Positions 36,427 through 45,563 of a DNA stretch of 64,000 nt are shown in pieces. This DNA is from Ruminiclostridium papyrosolvens DSM 2782 (GTDB taxonomy: Bacteria; Bacillota; Clostridia; Acetivibrionales; DSM-1351). The notes under the pieces are model-generated. The model saw nothing but the letters and a program-made list of their open reading frames with translations, did no database searches and was not told the DNA's origin. Location of the stretch: assembly GCF_029318685.1 (NCBI RefSeq), contig NZ_CP119677.1, positions 2,657,001 to 2,721,000 on the forward strand, read 5' to 3'. The position numbers were made by a program, and so were the translations under genes. Every line of letters begins with the position of its first letter. Position 1 is the stretch's first letter.

Positions 36427-37618
36427 AATTGCATATGTATTTTTATTAATAGTATCAATTATATTTTTATATAATTTCGGCGGCTTTGTATCCTTCTTCT
36501 TTTTTAACACCCTTGTTGCCTTATTTATCTTGTCACTTGTGTATACCATCTTTGTATTTGTAAGAATTAAATTTATACAGGAAATAGATAAAAGAGTTAT
36601 TGTCAAAGGAGAGACCGTAAGACTTGTTGTAAAGATTTCAAACGAGGATATTTTAGTATACCCTTATGTTTTTGCAACCTTTTTTAGTTCACATTCTTCG
36701 TTTAAAGGCAAAAATTCATCACAAAGTTTGTCAATCAGCCCCAAGTCGGGTAAGGAATTTATCTTTGATATGGAATGCAAATTCAGAGGTGAGTACGAAG
36801 TGGGTCTGAGTGAAATCTACATTGAAGATTTTCTTGGTTTGATAAAGTTAAAGTATAAAATACCTGAGCCGAAAAAAATTATTGTTTACCCCAGGATTGA
36901 ACATCTTTCAAATTTCAGTATTCTGTCCTCGGGAAGCTCCGATTCTCAAAGCACCGAAAACGGCATTCAGAATAATATGAACAATATCAGGGATATACGA
37001 GAATACGTTGCCGGAGACAGTTATAGAAAGATACACTGGAAACTTACGGCAAGAAATGAAAAACTTATGGTTAAAAACTATGAGGGAACCACAGATGCAA
37101 ACGTTAATATACTTCTTGATCTAAGAAAAAACGTTTATAACGACGAAGAAAACATTATAATCGAAGACAAACTAATTGAAGCGACTATTGCAGTGCTGTA
37201 TTTTTATTTATCCAAAGGAGTTTCTGTCAATTATGTATACTTCAATAAAAAGCTTGAAGTATTTAAGGCTACTAACATGATGGACTTTGAGCAAATTTAC
37301 AAATTATTATCATGTGTTATTTTTGATCAGCAGGTACCAATGCCGGATATTCTCAGGCTCCATTCAGAATCCTGTTCAAATTCATCTGATATGATTGTTT
37401 TTACCAGTATACTGGATATTGATTTGTATAACGAAATGTATAAATCGCAGATGGCAAACCATACTGTCACTCTTGTTTATGTATCACCTGACAGTACTGG
37501 AAAAGCCAAATCCGATATTATTGAAGATATAATGGAAAATCTCCCGGAATTAGGTATTCAAGCATATTCCATACATCCAGATGATGATATAAAAATCTTA
37601 CTTGGAGGTTCGGACTGA
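36413..37618 (+). CDS. DUF58 domain-containing protein
   Basis: 401 aa. Two N-terminal transmembrane helices (about 5-50) are followed by a beta-rich periplasm-facing or cytoplasmic segment. The DUF58 domain contains IRDIREYVAGDSYRKIHWKLTARNEKLMVKNYEG near residues 190-225. A von Willebrand A-like C-terminal half follows (VNILLDLRKN, DMIVFTSILD). DUF58 proteins partner with MoxR ATPases, and the triplet with a transglutaminase is widespread. Its molecular role is unproved; envelope protein processing or complex assembly is likely. It overlaps the MoxR gene by 14 bases, and its stop shares a base with the next ATG. Confidence 0.88.
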   Translation: MRKSRIAYVFLLIVSIIFLYNFGGFVSFFFFNTLVALFILSLVYTIFVFVRIKFIQEIDKRVIVKGETVRLVVKISNEDILVYPYVFATFFSSHSSFKGKNSSQSLSISPKSGKEFIFDMECKFRGEYEVGLSEIYIEDFLGLIKLKYKIPEPKKIIVYPRIEHLSNFSILSSGSSDSQSTENGIQNNMNNIRDIREYVAGDSYRKIHWKLTARNEKLMVKNYEGTTDANVNILLDLRKNVYNDEENIIIEDKLIEATIAVLYFYLSKGVSVNYVYFNKKLEVFKATNMMDFEQIYKLLSCVIFDQQVPMPDILRLHSESCSNSSDMIVFTSILDIDLYNEMYKSQMANHTVTLVYVSPDSTGKAKSDIIEDIMENLPELGIQAYSIHPDDDIKILLGGSD

Positions 37619-40044
37619 TGGTACATGAGAATAAATACAGTGTATTTGTTAACTTAATATTAGTAATGCTTTTATCTTTGTCTGTTTGTCAGACCCTGTA
37701 TACATCTCTATTTATGACATACAGATGGGACATAAACATATTTCTTTATGTAATCCCGCTAACTTTTGTTTTTTATATTGCACTTAAAAATAAGGTTAGC
37801 TGCATCATATCAGGTATTTTATTGTTTCTCCTTGCAGGTATAGGTTTTGTTATTGTTTATATATCAAACAACTTTAATCCCTACTCTATCTGGTTGATTG
37901 ATACAATGCAGGGATACCTTAACGAGCCTAACTCCCGATATCAGGCAATAACAATATTTTTTATAGCCTTGATTGTTACTTTTATGATTTATATATTTGC
38001 CGTAAAGCTATATAATATCTATTTAGTCAGTTTTGTAACCTTCAGCCTGTTCTTCGGGCAGGCATATGCCCAAATTTTTGTAAGTAAACCGGCTTTTGTA
38101 CTTTTTCTGTTTTCGTTTCTTCTCTTCTACTTTTTTTATATACTCAAAATAAGGACCGAGGAAAAATCTTACGACCCGGGTAACAGACTAAAATATCTCC
38201 TGTACATAATCCCTGTATGTATAGCCGTATTGATTGTAAGTTCTAACTTTCCAATAGGAAATAAAAGAATATCCTGGCCTTGGTTGGACCACAAGCTGGA
38301 TAAAGCCATTGAGAGCTTTTCTCAGACAAATAACTCGTCTTTTGATTTCTTTTCTTTAAATGCTACGGGTTTTGGAAGTAATGACACTCTCGGAGGTAAT
38401 ATTAGTCCTAGCAAAACTCATGTTATGGATGTAAAATCAGAGTATTACAATCTTTATCTTAAAGCCTCCACAAAAGCATATTATAACGGTCACAGCTGGT
38501 ATGACACCAAGCCTGTTTATAATCCTGTAATTCTCTATGGAAACTCAGTTGATACTTTAAACAATATAAACATGGATGCTAACCAGCTTGAAGTAGGAGC
38601 TCTGATAAACAAATCAAGTTCTAAAGACGAATTATATAAAAGTTCAAAAATAGAGGTTAAATTTAAAAATTTGAAAACCAAATCACTATTTATACCTCCA
38701 AAGACCTTTCAAATCACACCCAAAAAAGAACTTGGATTATTTACAGACAGAGCCGGAATGATTTCTGCCGAAAAACCTCAAAGCAGCAATTTTGAATATA
38801 TTATCAATTTTGATTATATGTTTCTGAACAGTGACAAATTCAAAGACAGTTTAAGAAAAAGCTACAAAGGCTATTGGATGGATAACATAAACGAATATGA
38901 AAAAAATCAATACAAACTTATATTTAATATCGACATAGACAACCAGTCGGATGAAAACAAAAAAATCATCAACAGTGTAAGCATATTCAGTGGCCTTCAG
39001 GAGCAATTACGTGATATTTATTCAAAATATGTTTCCTTGCCAAGTACAGTCCCTGCAAGAGTCAGGGAATTGGCCGAAAATATAACTGCAAATCAAATCA
39101 ATAACTATGACAGGGCAAAGGCTATAGAAACTTATCTGGCTACAAACTATCCTTATACGTTAAAGCCCGGTAACCCTCCTTTGAAAAAGGATTTTGTTGA
39201 CTATTTCCTTTTTGAAGGCAAGAAAGGATACTGTACATATTATGCAACCGCAATGACTGTGTTGCTGAGGTGCATAGGGATACCAGCCCGTTATGTTGAA
39301 GGTTATATTCTGCCTCCCGATAACAGAAATGGTGTTTTTAAGGTTACTAACCAGCAGGCTCACGCATGGGTTGAAGCATATTTCGAAGGATTCGGATGGA
39401 TTCCCTTCGAGCCTACCTCCCCTTTTGTTGCAGCAATGTATCAGGATAATCACATAAGACCTGTTATTGCAAATAACATGGCCGGACAATACTATGATGA
39501 ATATCGGAGAATGATGGAGAAATACCAAAAAGAAGGCAAAAATCAATCCTTGGAGCTTTCCGACAACTTGCCCGTGGGAAATAAGAATAATAATACAACC
39601 CGCATAGCTTTTATTATAGCAGTTTCATTAACTTCATTAATTCTGCTGTCTTTATTGTTTATAGTACTATTTAACAGAATAAGATTTTATTATCTGTTAG
39701 GGAAAATTAAAAAGCAAAATTCAAATGATGCAGTTCTCACCGGCTACAAATATATTATGAAGCTGTTTAAAATCCAGAATGTGACTATTTCAGCAGGAGA
39801 AACACCTTTTCAGTTCGGCAGCAGAGTTGAGAAAACAATGGATTTTAAAGGATACAGTTTTAATAAATATGATTTCAACATAATAACCGACTACTATGTC
39901 AAGGCCAGATACAGCAGAGATACCCTTCCTGATGAAGCAAAGCAGGACACGATTAATTTTATTGAAACTGTATTGAAGCTAACTTCTGAGAAAGTAAGCA
40001 AATTCAAATTTAATCTATATAAATATTTTCTCGGTAAAGTATAA
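37618..40044 (+). CDS. Membrane-anchored transglutaminase-like protein (TgpA type)
   Basis: An 808-aa membrane protein. Six or seven N-terminal transmembrane helices span about 1-210, and a large external region follows. The transglutaminase-like domain has catalytic Cys539 (GYCTYYATAM) and His582 (AHAWVEAYF), and Glu598 (FEPT) stands where Asp is more usual. One more transmembrane helix (about 660-685) and a cytoplasmic DUF4129-type tail end the protein. It may cross-link or cleave extracellular proteins; the true reaction is unknown for this group. It is the last gene of the MoxR-DUF58-transglutaminase operon, starting on the last base of the DUF58 stop. Confidence 0.9.
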   Translation: MVHENKYSVFVNLILVMLLSLSVCQTLYTSLFMTYRWDINIFLYVIPLTFVFYIALKNKVSCIISGILLFLLAGIGFVIVYISNNFNPYSIWLIDTMQGYLNEPNSRYQAITIFFIALIVTFMIYIFAVKLYNIYLVSFVTFSLFFGQAYAQIFVSKPAFVLFLFSFLLFYFFYILKIRTEEKSYDPGNRLKYLLYIIPVCIAVLIVSSNFPIGNKRISWPWLDHKLDKAIESFSQTNNSSFDFFSLNATGFGSNDTLGGNISPSKTHVMDVKSEYYNLYLKASTKAYYNGHSWYDTKPVYNPVILYGNSVDTLNNINMDANQLEVGALINKSSSKDELYKSSKIEVKFKNLKTKSLFIPPKTFQITPKKELGLFTDRAGMISAEKPQSSNFEYIINFDYMFLNSDKFKDSLRKSYKGYWMDNINEYEKNQYKLIFNIDIDNQSDENKKIINSVSIFSGLQEQLRDIYSKYVSLPSTVPARVRELAENITANQINNYDRAKAIETYLATNYPYTLKPGNPPLKKDFVDYFLFEGKKGYCTYYATAMTVLLRCIGIPARYVEGYILPPDNRNGVFKVTNQQAHAWVEAYFEGFGWIPFEPTSPFVAAMYQDNHIRPVIANNMAGQYYDEYRRMMEKYQKEGKNQSLELSDNLPVGNKNNNTTRIAFIIAVSLTSLILLSLLFIVLFNRIRFYYLLGKIKKQNSNDAVLTGYKYIMKLFKIQNVTISAGETPFQFGSRVEKTMDFKGYSFNKYDFNIITDYYVKARYSRDTLPDEAKQDTINFIETVLKLTSEKVSKFKFNLYKYFLGKV

Positions 40045-40051
40045 GAGTTTT

Positions 40052-40092
40052 ACAGGCTGAAAATCATTGATTTCCAGCCTGTTTTGACTTTT
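40052..40092 (+). terminator. Terminator of the MoxR operon
   Basis: ACAGGCTG and CAGCCTGT enclose a smaller A/T stem, followed by TTTTGACTTTTTG. It overlaps the 3' end of the convergent EamA gene. Confidence 0.65.
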
Positions 40093-40945
40093 TGAGAAAT
40101 GACAGCTTCGTTTCAGAGATAACAATTGCAATAAATATAAGCAGAAAGCCCCATACCAGTCTTACTGTCAACTGCTCACCATAAAAAATAATTGAAAACA
40201 TTACGCCGAATACTGATTCAAGGCTTAATATGATTGCAGCAGCAGAAGGGTGTGTGTACTTTTGTCCAATATTCTGGAACAGCAAAGCTACTGCCGTGGC
40301 AAAAACAGCCAAATACAGAATACCTGCAACATTTTGTATACTTACTTCTGTAGGGATATGTTCTGTAGTAAGACCTGTTATCCAAGACAATACAGCGGCA
40401 AATCCGAACTGGATTATGGTAAGTACTATTGGGTCCTTCCCTTTACCCAGTTTTGCAACAGACACAAGATGAGCGGCATATATAAAACCTCCAAGTAAGG
40501 TAAAAGCGTCGCCGATTCCTATGGTAAGGCTTCCTGTAATAGAAACCAGTCCAATACCCGTAAGGCAGATAACTGCAGCGGAGTAGTTGTATATGTCCGG
40601 CTTTGACTTATCAACAAGCCAGAATAAGAACGGTACAATTACACAATAAATTGCTGTAAGAAATGCATTTTTTCCGGGTGTAGTATTTGTTATACCAATA
40701 GTTTGAGTACTATATCCCAAAAACAAAAAAAGTCCTATGACTCCACCCTTCCAAAGATATTCAAAAGTTATACTCTTAAGTCTTCTGCAAAATATCACAC
40801 CAAGCAGAATGCAAGCAATAGTAAATCGAAACCCTAAAAGAATATGCGGTGAAAACACGTCAACGGTATCCTTCATTATAAAAAACGAACTTCCCCATAT
40901 AAATGCAGCACAAAAAAGCGCCAGCTTTGGCATAAATGATTTCAT
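40064..40945 (-). CDS. EamA/DMT-family transporter
   Basis: A 293-aa inner-membrane protein with ten predicted helices in two EamA repeats, each about 135 residues (first at PKLALFCAAFIWGSSFFIMKD, second at GIGDAFTLLGGFIYAAHLVSVAKLG). The drug/metabolite transporter superfamily exports amino acids, nucleobases or other small molecules; the substrate is not predictable. No good ribosome site lies close to the ATG (AAGGA is 24 bases upstream), so expression may be low or the start misplaced. Its last codons overlap the terminator of the convergent operon. Confidence 0.88.
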   Translation of the reverse strand: MKSFMPKLALFCAAFIWGSSFFIMKDTVDVFSPHILLGFRFTIACILLGVIFCRRLKSITFEYLWKGGVIGLFLFLGYSTQTIGITNTTPGKNAFLTAIYCVIVPFLFWLVDKSKPDIYNYSAAVICLTGIGLVSITGSLTIGIGDAFTLLGGFIYAAHLVSVAKLGKGKDPIVLTIIQFGFAAVLSWITGLTTEHIPTEVSIQNVAGILYLAVFATAVALLFQNIGQKYTHPSAAAIILSLESVFGVMFSIIFYGEQLTVRLVWGFLLIFIAIVISETKLSFLKKSKQAGNQ

Positions 40946-41089
40946 ATGTAAGCTGCTAATTTTGAATCAATCCTTTCAGACAACTGTTATGTAAAGTTTT
41001 TTTAATTCAAAGATTTATGTATACTAAAGACACCTTCCTATTCTACCATTAAAATATCAGAAATTGAAGATATTAATAAAGAGATTCTT

Positions 41090-41308
41090 TCAACCTTCAT
41101 ACTTATCAGGATTAGTATCATATCCCTTGCCGTCAAGATACCTTAGTCCTAAAATATATGTTATAAGAGCTATGTATCCACCTATTATACCTAACATAAT
41201 AATAACCGGAGCAAAATCAGTATTAATAATCAAGCAAAGCAACAGACCCAAAAAACCACCCAGAAAAGGCCATGTCCACATATAAAGTTTAAAGTGCTCG
41301 ATGTTCAT
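41090..41308 (-). CDS. Small two-helix membrane protein
   Basis: A 72-aa protein with two transmembrane helices (about 10-28 and 32-54) and a short charged tail (RYLDGKGYDTNPDKYEG). I do not recognise the family. I start at ATG 41308, eight bases after GAGG, rather than at the GTG two codons earlier. It lies downstream of vanT on the same strand, with an 11-bp inverted repeat (41331-41360) between. Whether it belongs to the van transcript is not clear. Confidence 0.6.
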   Translation of the reverse strand: MNIEHFKLYMWTWPFLGGFLGLLLCLIINTDFAPVIIMLGIIGGYIALITYILGLRYLDGKGYDTNPDKYEG

Positions 41309-41330
41309 ATTCACATCCTCTTTCTTTTAA

Positions 41331-41360
41331 TTCTGTAATATTTTTTATTATATTACAGAA
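41331..41360. repeat. Inverted repeat between vanT and the small membrane protein gene
   Basis: TTCTGTAATAT and ATATTACAGAA form perfect 11-bp arms with 8 bases between. It has no clear U-run for a minus-strand terminator. It may be an operator for the small gene or a weak end to the van transcript. Confidence 0.35.
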
Positions 41361-41436
41361 TAATGGTAAAGACAAATATAGAGCAGCTGCAAATTTGCAA
41401 CAACCCTATTTTAAAATTTAAATATTTACATTTTCA

Positions 41437-43596
41437 TCATACAACTTTTTTATATACTCTTTCAATTCTGTTACCCAAACGACTAAGCAATTCATTTGTA
41501 ATAGTCCCTGCCAGTGAAGCCACCTGTTCGGCAGTTATAGCTTCATTTCCGTCATCTCCTATGAGTGTGGCTATATCACCCTGCTGTACATCAGGTATGT
41601 CCGAAATGTCCACCGTAAGCTGATCCATGCATATATTGCCTATTATAGGTGCTTTCTTACCCTTAATAAGCACATATCCTTTTCCGCACGAAAGGCTCCT
41701 TGGTATACCATCTGCATAGCCTATACAAAGTACTGCTATTTTAGTTCTTTTTACGGCTATGAAGCTTCTGCCATAGCCCACAGATTCACCCTCCTGTATT
41801 TCCTTTGTAAGAACGATTCTGGCTTTCAGGGACAGAACAGGCTCCAAAGCGGCACGAATTTTAGTTTTCTCATTTTCTTTGCTCAGTACCCCATATAGTG
41901 CTATTCCTACTCTGGCATAATCACAATCCAGCTCCGGATAATTAAGTATTCCATAGCTACTCTGAATGTGTATTTTACTGGGGTTACGATTATGACTTTT
42001 CAAGTAGTTAAGAGTGCTATAGAATTTCTTAATCTGCTCTTTCGTAAATATAATATTTGAAGGCTCAACACTGTCGGCAGACGACAAATGGGTATATGTC
42101 CCTCCTACTATCAGGTTTTTACAATTATAGGTTCTGTCTAAATTTGTCAATGCATCATTAGTTTCACCCAATCTATGCATTCCTGTATCAATTTTTATGT
42201 GAACCTTTATTTTAAGGCCTGTACTGTCAAGTATTTCTGCATATTCGTAATCTACTACTGTCTGTGTTAAATCATATCTTACAAGGAGTGGTGCTTCATC
42301 AGGATGAGTATATCCAAGTATCAGTATTTCTCCTTTTATTTTATTATTACGCAGTTCTATTCCTTCTGACAGAGTTGCAACTGCAAAAGCATATACACCG
42401 GCTTTGTTCAGTGACTTGGATATTTCAATATCTCCATGTCCATATGCATTTGATTTTACAACAGCCATAAGTTGACAATCATGGGGTAGGAGAAGCTTTA
42501 GCTGATTTACGTTGTGTTTAAGCCTATCCATATCAATTTCCGCCCATGCCCTGCACCTTTCAGGCTGACTTTGCCTTTTATAGGTGTCTAACTGTTTCTT
42601 AATATATATCAAAACAACTGAAATCACAATTGTTGCAACAGTTACAGCAATAAAATGTATTAAGCTGTTACCGATGAGATATACCTCTAATTTCAAAACC
42701 TTTGCAAAGCCTCTGACAAAAATAATGCAAAGTGGATGGAGTATATAAACGAGCATTGAAATATCTCTGAGAATCTTTTGGCTCTCTCCCTTTATTATTA
42801 GCAATATCCTGAACAGAAATAACATTGCCGGAATCAGCATAATATACATGCTGTCATGTCTCTGTAAAGAATAATGGTGCAATATTAAAGCTTCTGCTAT
42901 AAGAGCTGAAAAAGCTAACGCAAATCCAACCAAATTTTTCCTTAATGAATACTCCCTTTTGGATTTTGCTATTATCGCTCCCAAAACAATAAATACGGGA
43001 GCAAAAAACAAACCATTTCTTGTATAATCAAAATATGAGAACAAAGTCCCATAAAAACTATTTGCTGCGTCAAATTTTTCCGATATACCGTAGTAGCTGT
43101 CGCCAAACAAGCCAATCAAGTATAAAATAAAGCTGAGTGTGAATACCTTTTTTAAACTTAGTCTTGTAGTCAAAGTATATACAATCATGAAGCCAATAAT
43201 GCTGGCAGGAATATACCAAAGGTGATAAAAGGTACCGTCAAATACAATATCTTTTGTAATATTTATAATAATTGGTTTCTCTTTGAAATATCCTGAGTAA
43301 ATATTTACGGGTATATAAATTAATATTGCAGCTCCATATAAAAATCCGGTTTTAGAAAGAAATTTTACAAATACCCTTTTTCTGTTTTCTCTGGATTCAG
43401 TACATCCGGGTATAAGGAAATAACCTGTACACATGAAAAAGAAAGGCACTGCGACTCTTGCAATAATCCTTGTCAATACAAAGTCAGCTTCATGGCTGAA
43501 TGAAACCAGTGGTGATGTATGAATAGCAATAATCATTATGGCAGCAGCTATACGAAATATATCTATTCCGGCATATCCTTCCCTTTTATTAGTCAT
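41437..43596 (-). CDS. vanT: VanT-type membrane serine/alanine racemase
   Basis: 719 aa in two parts. Residues 1-340 are an acyltransferase-3-like membrane domain with about ten helices (GYAGIDIFRIAAAIMIIAIHTS; FMCTGYFLI). It is thought to import L-serine in VanT proteins. Residues 345-719 are an alanine-racemase-like PLP domain: RAWAEIDMDRLKHNVNQL, the PLP Lys in AVVKSNAYGHGD, DYARVGIALYG and GNICMDQLTVD. The product D-serine feeds the ligase. Length matches VanTG/VanTC (about 700). The ATG lies eight bases inside the end of vanXY, so the two are coupled. It is the last gene of the vanG-vanXY-vanT operon. Confidence 0.95.
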   Translation of the reverse strand: MTNKREGYAGIDIFRIAAAIMIIAIHTSPLVSFSHEADFVLTRIIARVAVPFFFMCTGYFLIPGCTESRENRKRVFVKFLSKTGFLYGAAILIYIPVNIYSGYFKEKPIIINITKDIVFDGTFYHLWYIPASIIGFMIVYTLTTRLSLKKVFTLSFILYLIGLFGDSYYGISEKFDAANSFYGTLFSYFDYTRNGLFFAPVFIVLGAIIAKSKREYSLRKNLVGFALAFSALIAEALILHHYSLQRHDSMYIMLIPAMLFLFRILLIIKGESQKILRDISMLVYILHPLCIIFVRGFAKVLKLEVYLIGNSLIHFIAVTVATIVISVVLIYIKKQLDTYKRQSQPERCRAWAEIDMDRLKHNVNQLKLLLPHDCQLMAVVKSNAYGHGDIEISKSLNKAGVYAFAVATLSEGIELRNNKIKGEILILGYTHPDEAPLLVRYDLTQTVVDYEYAEILDSTGLKIKVHIKIDTGMHRLGETNDALTNLDRTYNCKNLIVGGTYTHLSSADSVEPSNIIFTKEQIKKFYSTLNYLKSHNRNPSKIHIQSSYGILNYPELDCDYARVGIALYGVLSKENEKTKIRAALEPVLSLKARIVLTKEIQEGESVGYGRSFIAVKRTKIAVLCIGYADGIPRSLSCGKGYVLIKGKKAPIIGNICMDQLTVDISDIPDVQQGDIATLIGDDGNEAITAEQVASLAGTITNELLSRLGNRIERVYKKVV

Positions 43597-44383
43597 TGTA
43601 CTGCCTCCAGACTGTAACTATAAAACCGTCAATGTTATTTCCCGAAACGTCATATAATAAGTTCTCAGTCAGGTAAACTGTCTTGGCCTCTTCTAAAGCA
43701 TTTACATAAAATACTTCCGCTGTCCAGCCTTGGTTTTTAACTTGTAAATGCATACCTTCGTATGGAAACTGCTTCAGATATTCTATATATTCTTCCAAAG
43801 TAAAATTATTATCTGAAATAATTTGGGAATGAGGATTCCCAACATAGCGAAAATGCCATGGTTCATGAGATATTCCTGTAATTGCTTCCTTTCCCTTTGG
43901 ATAACGCTGAATAAAACCGTATTGGGCTGCTTTCTCACGAAAATCCTGACAAATACCTTCGTATGGGAACAAAGGACAAATAAAATCAATATCGGACTCA
44001 TTCTTTGCAACATCTATTGCAAGTCCCGTCTGGTGTTCACTGTGGTTTGGAAGCGCTACATATTTGTTGGTAAAATCCTCACCATTTTCATTCAAGGAAT
44101 CATTATAGATTGCTATCTGCTCACTCAACGGTCTGAAACCGCTAACCGGTACGATTTCATTTTCTCCGCCACAGGCTTGAATCAGTTTTCTGAGCATTAT
44201 TGCCGCTGTTTTATCAAGCAATATTTTTTGGTAATCGGAGTTTACAGTTTCTAAATTTCTAATTGTTAATGATTCAGGCTTGTTAATAGGATTCTTTTTG
44301 TTCACAAGAACAAGATTACCAATATGAATATATGATTTGGCCAGATTCAACCTGACTATATTTGAAATCAGATTTGTACTCAT
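43589..44383 (-). CDS. vanXY: D,D-dipeptidase/D,D-carboxypeptidase VanXY
   Basis: A 264-aa M15 zinc peptidase. Zinc ligands are His117 and Asp124 in SEHQTGLAIDV and His177 in HEPWHFRYV, with catalytic Glu174. GFRPLSEQIAIYNDS precedes them. It has no signal peptide or membrane anchor, which fits the cytoplasmic bifunctional VanXY form that removes D-Ala-D-Ala and trims D-Ala-ended precursors, rather than a membrane VanY. Length matches VanXYG (about 254). Its ATG overlaps the vanG stop as ATGA. Confidence 0.93.
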   Translation of the reverse strand: MSTNLISNIVRLNLAKSYIHIGNLVLVNKKNPINKPESLTIRNLETVNSDYQKILLDKTAAIMLRKLIQACGGENEIVPVSGFRPLSEQIAIYNDSLNENGEDFTNKYVALPNHSEHQTGLAIDVAKNESDIDFICPLFPYEGICQDFREKAAQYGFIQRYPKGKEAITGISHEPWHFRYVGNPHSQIISDNNFTLEEYIEYLKQFPYEGMHLQVKNQGWTAEVFYVNALEEAKTVYLTENLLYDVSGNNIDGFIVTVWRQYND

Positions 44384-45429
44384 TTTTCAATCGCCATCCT
44401 TATCAACCTTTCAACTATGGAAGCAAATGAAAGGCCTACTCCTCTGAGCATATTGGGATAACGGCTGTGAGCTGTAAAGCCTGGTATGGTATTAACTTCA
44501 TTAAATACTATTTCTCCCTTTGGAGTCAGAAACATGTCAACTCTTGCGAATCCGGTACAACACAGAGCATTGTATAAAATCCTTGCAGTATCTTTAATCC
44601 TCTCTGCGGTAACTGTGTCAATTCTGGCAGGCATGTGTATTTTAGACGTCTTTAATGTGTATTTTTCGTTGTAATCAAAAATTCCGCTCTGAAGTTCAAT
44701 TTCATCTACTTCACCTATTACAAGATTATCATTTCCAAGGATGGCACAGCCCACTTCAAAACCATCAATATTCTCTTCAATGACTATTTTACTGTCGTAT
44801 TCAAAAGCATTAATAATTGCCTTTTCAAGCTCAGCTCTGTCAATAACACGTGATATCCCGAAAGAAGACCCGGCTCTTGCTGGTTTTACAAAAACAGGGT
44901 ATCTGAGAGTTTCCGCCTTATTCAAAATATCTTTAAGCAGCATAGCTTTATCAGCAGATATTGATTTTGGAACACATACTCCTGACGACTGTGCAATACG
45001 ATGAGCAATATCCTTGTCCATGCACATGGCAGAACTTAAGACGCCACAGCCTACAAAAGGTATTCCTGCAAGTTTAAGCATACCTTGAACAGTACCGTCT
45101 TCACCGTTTCTTCCATGAAGCACGGGAAAGGCAGCATCAACATAAGTAATGGAGCTTGATTCCTCTGAAAATTCATAGAAACCGTGTATGCTTGGACTTT
45201 GAGAAAAAGCAACAGGGTTACAGCCTTTTTCCTGATACCAAGTATTATTACTGATTTTGTCAACATCTCCAAAGTACCTGAGCCATTCGCCCTCTTTTGT
45301 AATACCTATTAAAATGGTATTATACAAATCATTATTTATATGTTTTATTACAGACGACGCAGAATTAAGTGAGACTTCGTATTCCGGCGAGCAGCCTCCG
45401 AAAATAATTGCAATGTTTTTTCTATCCAT
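44380..45429 (-). CDS. vanG: D-alanine--D-serine ligase VanG
   Basis: A 349-aa ATP-grasp ligase of the Ddl/Van family, exactly the length of VanG. IAIIFGGCSPEYEVSLNSA binds the first D-Ala; FPVLHGRNGEDGTVQGMLKLAGIPFVGCG and YPVFVKPARAGSSFGI follow. The omega loop reads DYNEKYTLKTSKIHMPARI, which resembles VanC/VanG (D-Ser) ligases rather than the His-containing VanA (D-lactate) loop. It would make D-Ala-D-Ser ends that weaken vancomycin binding. AAGGAG lies seven bases before the ATG. It has its own promoter region with phased repeats at 45505-45541, presumably VanR-controlled. Specificity is by sequence analogy only. Confidence 0.93.
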   Translation of the reverse strand: MDRKNIAIIFGGCSPEYEVSLNSASSVIKHINNDLYNTILIGITKEGEWLRYFGDVDKISNNTWYQEKGCNPVAFSQSPSIHGFYEFSEESSSITYVDAAFPVLHGRNGEDGTVQGMLKLAGIPFVGCGVLSSAMCMDKDIAHRIAQSSGVCVPKSISADKAMLLKDILNKAETLRYPVFVKPARAGSSFGISRVIDRAELEKAIINAFEYDSKIVIEENIDGFEVGCAILGNDNLVIGEVDEIELQSGIFDYNEKYTLKTSKIHMPARIDTVTAERIKDTARILYNALCCTGFARVDMFLTPKGEIVFNEVNTIPGFTAHSRYPNMLRGVGLSFASIVERLIRMAIEK

Positions 45430-45504
45430 CTTTATTCTCCTTGAGTTATTATTAATGTATCAAACCCCTATGATTTAATTCTAATAATTTCCCGGCTGCT
45501 CTTT

Positions 45505-45541
45505 ATTAACTTAGTCTTATTGAATTCTTAAGATTTCCTTA
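45505..45541 (-). promoter_or_regulatory. Putative VanR operator upstream of vanG
   Basis: On the minus strand TAAGGAAATCT, TAAGAATTCAA, TAAGACTAAGT and TAAT follow one another with exact 11-bp phasing. This is the pattern of tandem sites for OmpR/PhoB-type regulators. A similar array lies before vanR. The -10 downstream is not obvious. Confidence 0.55.
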
Positions 45542-45563
45542 CGAATTTATTTAGATTTATATA

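Noticed and set aside
43589-44383. VanY membrane carboxypeptidase
   Set aside because: There is no N-terminal membrane anchor, and the gene order and length fit cytoplasmic VanXY.
44380-45429. Housekeeping D-Ala-D-Ala ligase (ddl)
   Set aside because: The omega loop (EKYTLKTSK) and the tight coupling with vanXY and vanT fit VanG. Biochemical proof is lacking.
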